IMG/VR virus record: IMGVR_UViG_3300036822_000118
Coordinates: 1-20,124 of that record
Length of the DNA: 20,124 nucleotides
Direction: 5' to 3' (one strand)
Origin: a virus
Shown here piece after piece: positions 14,911 through 20,124 of the stretch. Numbering within the stretch: the stretch's first letter is position 1; every line of letters begins with the position of its first letter. The position numbers and the translations under genes are program-made. The notes under the pieces were generated by a model. The model ran no database searches. It had not been told where the DNA came from and saw only the letters and a program-made list of their open reading frames with translations.

Positions 14911-15993
14911 CTACTTCCATATCGGAGTGAGCCAGGCCACGCCCCGCACGTCGCGGAGCACCCAGGACACTGGCCACCTCATCTTCAGCGCGATGCTCTC
15001 ACTCTGGAACAGGCTCCGCTCAGGCCCGGTTGACCCGAAGGTCCCAGTGGGCACGCTGTCCATCAGCAGGGTGCCGGTGCTGGCCGTCTCCATGTCCGGG
15101 GCAGGACTGATCGCGGCGGCCAGGGCCTGGGGTGCGACCACGACCACGTCGGCGCCCACCGCCGGAGAGGCCACTGGGATGATCGTCGCATCGGTGCCCT
15201 CAGCCTTGAGGCTGCCGTATCGCCCGCTGGCGCTGGCCAGGCGACCGATCGAGGAGATGATGAAGAATGGTCCGCTGCCTCCGACCGGACCGACGCCGTT
15301 GAGCAGGGTGGCCATGTCCTCGAAGAAGGCGCCGAACGCGTCCGTGTTGGCGCTCGGAGTCAGCGCCGTGATCCCATTGCGGATGCCCGCAGGGGCGGCC
15401 GCACTTGCGGCGGTGTTTCCGAACAGCACCGCGTCCAGGGCCAGACCAGCCGACCTGACCAGCGTGTCCCCGAGGATCACCTCTGCGTTCGAGCTCTCGA
15501 CCATCTCCCGCGTGAGCACGACGATCGAGGCCAGCTTGTGGGGCAGCAGGGTCTGGCTCGTGTCCGCGAACTGGCGGACCGGGATGGGATCACCCTCCGC
15601 GACAAACCCCGCACTGCCCGCAGAGGCCACGAACCCAGGCACGCCGAGGCTCCCAGCGCCGTTCCAGGTGAGCAGCAGGCTGCGACCCAAGACCGTAGCC
15701 CCGGCGGACGAGGCGCCGAGCGCCTGGACGATGTCCGCGGTCACCTTGTGGGCGAGCTCGGCCGCCCACCCGACCGTCGTGGTCATGGCAGGAGCCGAGG
15801 CCGCCTTGACCACAGCGGCCAGCTCTCGGTCGCTGGGCCACATCTCCGCGGCCACCAGATCGACGGCCCGTCGCTTGACCACGGCCACGGCCCTGGCCGC
15901 CAGCATCCGTCGGAACAGATTGCCCCGGGGCAGGTCGAGCGGTGGCTCGCTCTTATGGAAGGTCAGTGGCGCCGGCTTGATCATCTCATTCAT
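14911..15993 (-). CDS. Second HK97-fold major-capsid-like protein (paralogue), no protease or delta domain, 360 aa
   Basis: The sequence parallels the capsid half of the fusion at 5244-7355. SAPAMTTTVGWAAEL (residues 66-80) matches SAPAMTNVAGWAQEL there. Shared motifs further on include EGDPIPVRQ, SQTLLPHK and LTREM, GIRNGIT, and the C-terminal PERSLFQSESIALKMRWPVSW next to an RxVAW end. The first 60 residues are short and basic rather than a delta domain, and no protease gene is adjacent. The ATG at 15993 has an excellent AGGAGGT upstream, among the best in the window, implying strong translation. It lies 10 bases after TerL and precedes the sugar cassette. Could be a minor or vertex capsid subunit, or a replacement capsid gene. 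Confidence 0.88.
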   Translation of the reverse strand: MNEMIKPAPLTFHKSEPPLDLPRGNLFRRMLAARAVAVVKRRAVDLVAAEMWPSDRELAAVVKAASAPAMTTTVGWAAELAHKVTADIVQALGASSAGATVLGRSLLLTWNGAGSLGVPGFVASAGSAGFVAEGDPIPVRQFADTSQTLLPHKLASIVVLTREMVESSNAEVILGDTLVRSAGLALDAVLFGNTAASAAAPAGIRNGITALTPSANTDAFGAFFEDMATLLNGVGPVGGSGPFFIISSIGRLASASGRYGSLKAEGTDATIIPVASPAVGADVVVVAPQALAAAISPAPDMETASTGTLLMDSVPTGTFGSTGPERSLFQSESIALKMRWPVSWVLRDVRGVAWLTPIWK

Positions 15994-16003
15994 GCGTGAC
16001 CTC

Positions 16004-17602
16004 CTATGCGATCAGTGTGTCCAAATCGACGACCTTCTTCTGCTCCTTCACGGCACCGGCGGACAGGGCCATAGCCATGGCCACGAGGGCGTCGATCCTG
16101 GACCGATACTTCGTGTTGCTCTTGTCGAACTTCCGTCCACCCGCTGGGTCCTTGACCACCACGGCGTTGTTGGCGCACCAGGTCAGCACCGGGTTCAGCC
16201 CGTGGCGGATCTTCTCCTGGATGATCAACCGCTCCACGCAGTCGACCGCCGGGGTCATGTCCTTGTAGCCCTGGCCGTGCTCGACCAGCGACACCCGGCA
16301 GCCGATCCCGTCCAGCTCTCGCTTGAGCTCGTGGATGCGCCACCGGTCGAACGCGAGACCCTGGATCGGGTTGACCCCGTTGACCTCGGCGATCTTCCTG
16401 GCCACAGCTCGGGGGTCTGTCGCAACCCCCGAGGCAATAACCAGGCCCTGTCGCTCCCAGACCTCGTAGGGCACGCCGTCCTCCTCGCCCTTGTCCCGCA
16501 GGTTGCCAGGCACCCACACCCAGCACTTGATGTTCCAGTCCCCACTCTGGTCGCAGTAGGCGATCACCAGCGCCGTAAGGTCCCTCGTGCTGCCGATGTC
16601 CAGCCCGGCCCAGACCTTGGCGCCGTGGGGAATTAGCGGCTCCTGGCCGCAGGCCTTCCAGGCTGAGGGCTCCATGAACCTGGCCTCCGCGGCCACTCGC
16701 TGGTTCAGGATCAGGTTGCGGAACGCGTTCTCCTTTGTAGCCATCCGCTGGGCCTGGTTGGCCAACCGCTTCACGTCCTCCTTCGACCTGAAGTCACCGA
16801 GCGCGGGGTTGGCCAGCTCCCAGGTGTCCTCGTCCCACGGGTCCGCGTCCTCGGGCGCGGCGTACAGGGTGAGGTGGAAGGAGTTGTCCTTGATCTCTCC
16901 GGCGTTCACTTTGATCCCATAGTCGATCAGGTGGGACAGCGGGGCGTAGCTGTCGGCCGCCTGCGTAGAGATGACCAGCATCAGCGGCTCCTTGCGGGCA
17001 CCCATCGCGCTGTCCATGGCGTCGTACAGCTCGCGAGAGTTGGCCTGGCCTAACTCGTCATATACAACGAAACTGGGTGACAAACCCATTTTCGTTTTAG
17101 CTTCCGATGTAAGCGTGTAGTAGATCGTCCCGTTGTACACGTCGGTCATGCTCTTGGTGAAGGACGAGATGTTCACCCGGGCGCACAGCCACGGGTGGTG
17201 CATGACGATCGCCTCCATCTCGTTGTAAATCTTGCCAGCCTGGAACCGGTCATTGGCGCAGGCGTACACCTCGCCGCGGCTCTCAGCCTCTGGCCCAGAT
17301 AGGTGGCAGAGCGCAAGGGCGGCAGCCAGTTGGGTCTTGCCGTTCTTGCGGGCCATGCTCAGGAGCGCCGTGCGGACCATGCGGAGGTCCCGCTGGTTGA
17401 TCCGGTAGACGCTCCTGATGAACCGCCTCTGCCACGGCCTCAGGAGCAGCTTCTTCCCGCTGTCGGCGCCACTAGTGACCGTGAGGTCCTCGATGAATGC
17501 CATCACCCGCTCGGCGCGGGAGAGGCCAGGCTTGTCCCATGGGTTCACCCTCTGCGGGGGGGTGGACGCCTTCGGAATGGCGCCTATGCCTCTCCTGCCC
17601 AT
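16004..17602 (-). CDS. Terminase large subunit (HK97/Terminase_1 type), 532 aa
   Basis: The ATP-driven packaging motor and nuclease. The ATPase domain has a degenerate Walker A in SMARKNGKT (82-90), Walker B FVVYDE (178-183) with catalytic Glu, and the coupling motif ISTQA (211-215). The RNase H-like nuclease domain has Asp335 (AGLDIGSTRD), Asp419 (GLAFDRWRIHELK) and Asp504 (SRIDALVAMA). The length is usual for this family. The N-terminal 30 residues are basic and probably bind the small subunit or portal. The ATG at 17602 follows the HPI-repeat gene by eight bases with only a weak GTGAG-like binding site. No small-subunit gene is recognisable next to it, which is unusual. Confidence 0.95.
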   Translation of the reverse strand: MGRRGIGAIPKASTPPQRVNPWDKPGLSRAERVMAFIEDLTVTSGADSGKKLLLRPWQRRFIRSVYRINQRDLRMVRTALLSMARKNGKTQLAAALALCHLSGPEAESRGEVYACANDRFQAGKIYNEMEAIVMHHPWLCARVNISSFTKSMTDVYNGTIYYTLTSEAKTKMGLSPSFVVYDELGQANSRELYDAMDSAMGARKEPLMLVISTQAADSYAPLSHLIDYGIKVNAGEIKDNSFHLTLYAAPEDADPWDEDTWELANPALGDFRSKEDVKRLANQAQRMATKENAFRNLILNQRVAAEARFMEPSAWKACGQEPLIPHGAKVWAGLDIGSTRDLTALVIAYCDQSGDWNIKCWVWVPGNLRDKGEEDGVPYEVWERQGLVIASGVATDPRAVARKIAEVNGVNPIQGLAFDRWRIHELKRELDGIGCRVSLVEHGQGYKDMTPAVDCVERLIIQEKIRHGLNPVLTWCANNAVVVKDPAGGRKFDKSNTKYRSRIDALVAMAMALSAGAVKEQKKVVDLDTLIA

Positions 17603-17610
17603 CTATCGAC

Positions 17611-18225
17611 TCACTTTGACGGTACGGGGTGGTCGAGGTTAGGCACGCCGACTACGACCCAGCCGGTGTCCTCGCTCCAGCCGATGTGCCACGTGATCAG
17701 CTTCTTCCGCTCCTCGTCCGGGGTGTCCGGCGGAAGGAAGATCGGAACGCTCGGCCGCGGGTCAGTCGGCCCCCAGATGCCCAGCGGTGGCGGGGGAATC
17801 ACGATCGGATGGCTGGGTACTCCAGGCTCGACCGAGTCGGGCGGGATCACAATCGGGTGCTCAGGCTTGCCTGGCCCAGGCCAAACACTCGGCGGCAGAT
17901 AGATCGGGTGCTCAGGCTTGCCGTCACCGAGGCTGCCCGGAGGGATCACGATTGGGTGGCCGGGATACACCGGGAGGAAGATCGGGTGGGCAGGCACGCC
18001 CGGTGCGATCGCGTCCGGAGGAATGACGATCGGGTGGGATGGGCCACCGCCCGGTGCGATCGGGTGGGCGGGATAGCCCGGTGAGCCACCCGGTGCGATC
18101 GGGTGGGCGGGATAGCCCGGACCCGGCCAGACCTCCGGGGGTGGACCTCCTGGTGCGATCGGGTGGGTGGGCGCGCCGCCCGAGTCCTCGAGCGGAATGA
18201 TGTAGGCCAGCATACCTTTAGCCAT
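17611..18225 (-). CDS. Pro/His-rich HPI-repeat protein, 204 aa
   Basis: The protein consists largely of HPIAPGG, HPIVIPP and HPI(F/Y)LP units: nine HPI copies in residues 20-150, separated by Pro/Gly-rich spacers such as EVWPGPG, GKPE and GVPS. The C-terminal 55 residues differ, with PDTPDEERKKLITWHIG and GWVVVGVPNLDHP, resembling a small globular domain. No signal peptide. The start at 18225 has CAGGAG upstream at eight-base spacing. Such HPI-repeat proteins occur beside terminase genes in alphaproteobacterial phages as far as I recall; no function is established. His-rich extended repeats suggest metal binding or an extended adhesive surface, but this is speculation. Confidence 0.8.
   Translation of the reverse strand: MAKGMLAYIIPLEDSGGAPTHPIAPGGPPPEVWPGPGYPAHPIAPGGSPGYPAHPIAPGGGPSHPIVIPPDAIAPGVPAHPIFLPVYPGHPIVIPPGSLGDGKPEHPIYLPPSVWPGPGKPEHPIVIPPDSVEPGVPSHPIVIPPPPLGIWGPTDPRPSVPIFLPPDTPDEERKKLITWHIGWSEDTGWVVVGVPNLDHPVPSK
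18051..18120. repeat. 39-base tandem repeat with 31-base perfect identity
   Basis: The stretches 18051-18081 and 18090-18120 are identical and offset by 39 bases (13 codons). They encode adjacent GYPAHPIAPGG units. Similar but degenerate units continue on both sides. Confidence 0.85.
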
Positions 18226-18370
18226 GTTGAAACTCCTGGTTTGAGTTAGGTTTGAACGAAGACCACCCCCTCGCTGTACGCCGAAGAGGTCCGCCCTCTA
18301 CGGACGAACCTCCTCTGAACCTAGAGTGACCGGATGCCAGGGGGTGAGGAGGGCTCCGGCCGCTCGTCGG
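18226..18370. other. Intergenic stretch between the small secreted protein and the HPI-repeat gene
   Basis: 145 bases with no supportable gene. It contains a foldable segment at about 18285-18312 (AGAGG and CCTCT, or GTCCG and CGGAC, as competing short stems). No T-run follows on the minus strand, so I do not call a terminator. The ribosome binding site CAGGAG of the downstream gene is at its end. Confidence 0.4.
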
Positions 18371-18733
18371 TTAGGGCTGTACGTTGGTGAAGCCGATACC
18401 CAGGCCAGCACCCACGTTATTCGATACTCCACCTGCGGCCGCCGCACCGTTGCCGATGCTGAACGCGCCACTCGCGGAGTTGCTCTGGCCCGCGGAGGCA
18501 CCCACCGCAGAGGTCAGGCTGCCCGCAGGGGTCGTGGCGGCAATGCCGGCCCCGAGGCTGGTATTGGTCCCGGTCGCGATTGAGCCGGCCGCGGCCGTCC
18601 CAGTCGTGGCCGCACCATTGGTGGTCTGGACGTGACCAAAGTTAAAGCCCGTGCCGATACTCAGACTCGAACCTGCAAACGCGGGGGCGGACATGAGACC
18701 GACGAGGGCGGCAGAGAGCAATAATTTACGCAT
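18371..18733 (-). CDS. Small secreted low-complexity protein, 120 aa
   Basis: Residues 1-21 form a clear Sec signal peptide (MRKLLLSAALVGLMSAPAFA) with a canonical AFA cleavage site, followed by GSSLSIGTG. The mature part is nearly all Gly, Ala, Ser, Thr and Asn, with periodic GTxxxGSIxTG and ASAG/NSASG units, no Cys and very few charged residues. It should be exported and may form an extended, possibly beta-repeat, polymer. The ATG at 18733 has only a GAGAGA upstream. Such genes near phage late modules are known in alphaproteobacteria but uncharacterised. The role may be at the host surface or in the virion; not decidable here. Confidence 0.75.
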   Translation of the reverse strand: MRKLLLSAALVGLMSAPAFAGSSLSIGTGFNFGHVQTTNGAATTGTAAAGSIATGTNTSLGAGIAATTPAGSLTSAVGASAGQSNSASGAFSIGNGAAAAGGVSNNVGAGLGIGFTNVQP

Positions 18734-18807
18734 AGTCTCTCACATTTGTTAGCTGCCGAGTAAGTGATCTGGCCCAGGTGTGGCAGCGAACCACCCGGGC
18801 AAGCTCG

Positions 18808-19533
18808 CTAAGACTTTCCTTCCGTCATAGCCGGAGGCGCAGTCTTTTTCTTCGGGTGGTTGGTGTGGGCCCAGATCCGGCACTTCTGGCCGGGCTCGTC
18901 GTAGTCACTGCACAGGCGGTTGCGCCCAGTCCTGCCCTCTACGAGCAGGATCGGCCCACCACTGTAGGCCTCGTCCTGTGGTGGAGGAGGAGGAGGAGCC
19001 GACGAGGCGAACAGGGTGAAGCCCGACTGGACCTGGGGCAGGTAGAGCACGCAGACCTCGGGCATCGAGCGGTAGATGTCCGGCTGGAGGCAGAGCCGAG
19101 CCACGGCCGCCTTCCTCAGGCCGAAGCTCCAGAGCGTACGCGCATCCAGCCTGGCAGCGCAGCTTGGGTCTGGGATCGTGGTCCCAAAGGTGGCCCCGGT
19201 ACCGACCACGCCAGCTCCAGCAGATACAGACCCTAGGCAGGTCTCGAGGCCGGCGGCCGCCAGGCCTGGGGCGAACACGGTGGGCACGTTTTTTATGGTC
19301 TGAGTCCCACTGGCCACGGAGTTGATGGTCTGGGCTGCAGGCACGTTGGAGTTCAGTGTGACCGCCGCGGCGCCGCCGGCCCCACCCTGGCCAGAGATCG
19401 CGGTGGCCCTGGAGGCGGAGACGGAGGTGGACTTGGATACTCCCACCCCAGTGGCCGTTGTGGTCTGGGCCATCACGGGAGCGGAGATCATCGCCAGCGA
19501 CAGCGGTAGTGCGTAGACGAGAGGTCTATTCAT
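18808..19533 (-). CDS. Secreted Ala/Thr/Ser-rich protein with Cys-containing C-terminal domain, 241 aa
   Basis: I place the start at the ATG at 19533, with AAGGGGA upstream; the frame also extends to a GTG at 19557. The signal peptide is MNRPLVYALPLSLAMISAPVMA, cleaved before QTTTATG. Residues 23-80 are low-complexity (SKSTSVSASRATAIS, GQGGAGGAAAV). Then comes a conserved-looking part with LETCLGS, PDPSCAARLDARTLWSFGLRK and CLQPDIYRSMPEVC, whose Cys may form disulfides. The C-terminal third has a polyproline run and GPILLVEGRTGRNRLCSDYD. The pattern recalls alphaproteobacterial periplasmic proteins of unknown function that also occur in rhizobial phages. No enzymatic motif seen. Another secreted gene lies 74 bases downstream. 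Confidence 0.75.
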   Translation of the reverse strand: MNRPLVYALPLSLAMISAPVMAQTTTATGVGVSKSTSVSASRATAISGQGGAGGAAAVTLNSNVPAAQTINSVASGTQTIKNVPTVFAPGLAAAGLETCLGSVSAGAGVVGTGATFGTTIPDPSCAARLDARTLWSFGLRKAAVARLCLQPDIYRSMPEVCVLYLPQVQSGFTLFASSAPPPPPPQDEAYSGGPILLVEGRTGRNRLCSDYDEPGQKCRIWAHTNHPKKKTAPPAMTEGKS

Positions 19534-19589
19534 TAGCTCAGTCCCCTTGGTTGACACACTTTTTAGGTGGCGGGGACCTTAAACGCTTT

Positions 19590-19617
19590 GTGGCTTTTTG
19601 GCAGTAGCTTTTTGGCA
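19590..19617. repeat. Tandem 14-base direct repeat upstream of the secreted-protein gene
   Basis: Two back-to-back 14-base copies, 19590-19603 and 19604-19617, reading TGCCAAAAAGC(T/C)AC on the minus strand and differing at one position. They lie 57-84 bases upstream of the ATG at 19533, where an operator or upstream element would sit. This could equally be a chance duplication by slippage. Confidence 0.55.
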
Positions 19618-19660
19618 ACACTAAGGCAATAAAATTCTCACGAGAGGAACCTGCGGCCAT

Positions 19661-19759
19661 TTAGTAGGCGAACAAGAACCCTAGCAGTACGATCACGATC
19701 ACGAGCGCACAGATCAGAAATATGGTCACGTTTCGATCGTCGTTGAGGGGTGTCGTCAC
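19661..19759 (-). CDS. Putative 32-aa single-span membrane microprotein
   Basis: A GTG at 19759 opens a 32-residue frame. After a polar N-terminus (TTPLNDDRN) comes a hydrophobic span of about 20 residues (VTIFLICALVIVIVLLGFLF) ending AY and a TAA stop. A GGA lies six bases before the GTG and an AAGG further upstream. The single strongly hydrophobic helix without interruption is unlikely by chance in this G+C-rich DNA. It could be a small membrane protein, for example holin- or superinfection-exclusion-like, but the size is too small for a family call. Confidence 0.5.
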   Translation of the reverse strand: MTTPLNDDRNVTIFLICALVIVIVLLGFLFAY

Positions 19760-19796
19760 GGTTCGTCCAGCCTTACCTCACCCCACACGATTTTGA

Positions 19797-19856
19797 GCCC
19801 GGACCTCGCTGCCTCCCGTCAAACCAGGAGTTAAACCGAGAGGCAGGAGGCCGGGC
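19797..19856 (-). ncRNA. Long bulged hairpin in the leader (17 base pairs)
   Basis: GCCCGG, CCTC, CT and GCCTC (19797-19815) pair with GAGGC, AG, GAGG and CCGGGC (19840-19856), leaving two single-base bulges and a 24-base loop. No T-run follows on either strand, so a Rho-independent terminator is not indicated. It may be an RNA element or a DNA site. An alternative 9-pair helix (19836-19844 with 19869-19877) would compete for the GAGGC strand. Confidence 0.5.
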
Positions 19857-19877
19857 CCACTGCCGTAAGCCTCTCGG
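19836..19877 (-). ncRNA. Alternative 9-base-pair helix, mutually exclusive with the long hairpin
   Basis: CCGAGAGGC (19836-19844) is the perfect inverse of GCCTCTCGG (19869-19877), with 24 bases between. The segment 19840-19844 is also part of the long hairpin 19797-19856, so both cannot form together. This is the arrangement seen in switch-like leaders, though chance cannot be excluded. Confidence 0.4.
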
Positions 19878-19891
19878 CCACGGAAGAAAAG

Positions 19892-19950
19892 AGCGGCGGG
19901 CGCTTGCAGTCGCCCCTACAGTTTGAAGTCCGTCTCTTCGGACTGCCGCT
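19892..19950. ncRNA. Candidate three-way-junction RNA fold, 59 bases
   Basis: AGCGGC (19892-19897) pairs with GCCGCT (19945-19950). Directly inside, GGGCG (19898-19902) pairs with CGCCC (19911-19915) over an 8-base loop, and AGTCCG (19927-19932) pairs with CGGACT (19939-19944) over a 6-base loop, with an 11-base joining strand. All 17 pairs are Watson-Crick and the helices abut with no gap. On the minus strand the fold is followed by CTTTTCTT, so a terminator-like end is possible there. No known riboswitch or tRNA consensus recognised. Confidence 0.45.
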
Positions 19951-19972
19951 AAGTTTAGGGAGGTCTCACCCC

Positions 19973-20050
19973 CTAGACGATAGATGCTAAGATTACGAGC
20001 GCGGATGCGGTCAGAGTAAGGATAGAGGTCGCATATATGACTTCAAGCAT
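19973..20050 (-). CDS. Putative 25-aa hydrophobic microprotein
   Basis: The ATG at 20050 is preceded by AGGGGG at about eight bases, a good binding site. The 25-residue frame (MLEVIYATSILTLTASALVI then LASIV) is hydrophobic almost throughout and ends with TAG. It resembles a single short membrane helix. The binding site lies in the loop of a small inverted repeat (20053-20071), which might modulate translation. Together with the 32-residue ORF downstream it suggests a pair of leader membrane peptides. Too short for family assignment. Confidence 0.45.
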   Translation of the reverse strand: MLEVIYATSILTLTASALVILASIV

Positions 20051-20052
20051 CG

Positions 20053-20071
20053 GTTTAACCCCCTGCTAAAC
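20053..20071 (-). promoter_or_regulatory. Small inverted repeat enclosing the microORF ribosome binding site
   Basis: GTTTA (20071-20067 on the minus strand) and TAAAC (20057-20053) flank a 9-base loop containing AGGGGG, the binding site of the 25-residue ORF. The stem is only five A/T-rich pairs, so it would be weak. Confidence 0.3.
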
Positions 20072-20124
20072 TGAATACTGGCTTACCTCACGGTCCATGA
20101 GAAGAATATTCTACTACGGTTCCA

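Larger units (their letters stand above)
19534..20124. other. Leader region without a conventional gene, holding microORFs and foldable sequence
   Basis: 590 bases upstream of the first ordinary gene. It holds a 14-base tandem repeat (19590-19617), two small membrane-peptide ORFs (19661-19759 and 19973-20050) and a strongly foldable segment (19797-19950). No ordinary-size gene, tRNA or clear sigma-70 promoter could be supported. The rightmost 60 bases could be the 3' end of another gene; frames ending at TAA or TGA there are open but too short to judge. Confidence 0.5.

Noticed and set aside
14927-16636. Long plus-strand open frame (569 codons)
   Set aside because: It lies wholly antisense to the second capsid gene and TerL, has no recognisable protein features, and long antisense frames are common in G+C-rich DNA.
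19551-19585. Plus-strand sigma-70 promoter starting with TTGACA
   Set aside because: No -10 hexamer lies at correct spacing, and no plus-strand gene follows.
19797-19856. Rho-independent terminator
   Set aside because: The stem is strong but is not followed by a T-run on either strand.
19811-19890. tRNA (a Ser/Leu-like D-arm on the minus strand, GTGGCCGAGAGGCTTACGGC)
   Set aside because: No matching acceptor stem, anticodon arm or T-arm could be built around it.

Overview
The window is a compact late (virion structure and packaging) module of a tailed, HK97-type bacteriophage or prophage. Every supportable gene lies on the minus strand, so transcription runs from about 20,050 down to 1. Anchors are a large terminase (16004-17602), a prohead protease fused to a major capsid protein (5244-7355), an HK97-type portal (3402-4829) and a run of small neck or head-tail genes (130-2193). 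No integrase, replication, lysis or regulatory genes are visible, so lytic versus prophage cannot be decided. High G+C in much of the window, Sec signal peptides of alphaproteobacterial style and general resemblance to structural genes of rhizobial phages suggest an alphaproteobacterial host (Rhizobiales-like). That is inference only.

Layout in transcription order. (1) 20124-19534 is a leader region with two tiny single-membrane-span ORFs and a strongly foldable stretch between them. (2) 19533-17611 holds two signal-peptide-bearing low-complexity proteins and a Pro/His-repeat protein. (3) 17602-14911 holds TerL and, 10 bp downstream with a near-perfect ribosome binding site, a capsid-fold protein that is a paralogue of the main capsid protein but lacks protease and delta domains. 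(4) 14906-12324 is a three-gene cassette: TPR plus GT9-like glycosyltransferase, SAM methyltransferase, and a DUF115/Maf-like protein. (5) 12322-7321 holds seven small or repetitive structural genes, including a protein of about 22 tandem 24-residue repeats and a protein made of two duplicated halves. (6) 7355-3402 holds the protease-capsid fusion, a small charged protein and the portal. (7) 3478-1 holds a collagen-like protein, the head-tail connector, neck genes and the start of one more gene running off the left edge.

The genes are packed with TGATG or ATGA stop-start overlaps (13172, 11308, 10020, 7788, 1549, 825), which implies translational coupling. The order is unusual: terminase is separated from portal by about 11 kb, capsid precedes portal, and a second capsid gene sits beside the terminase. 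The most interesting points are the two capsid paralogues, the sugar/methyl-modification cassette inserted next to the second one, the surface-type repeat proteins (collagen-like, 24-residue repeat, HPI repeat), and the structured RNA-like leader with two microproteins.
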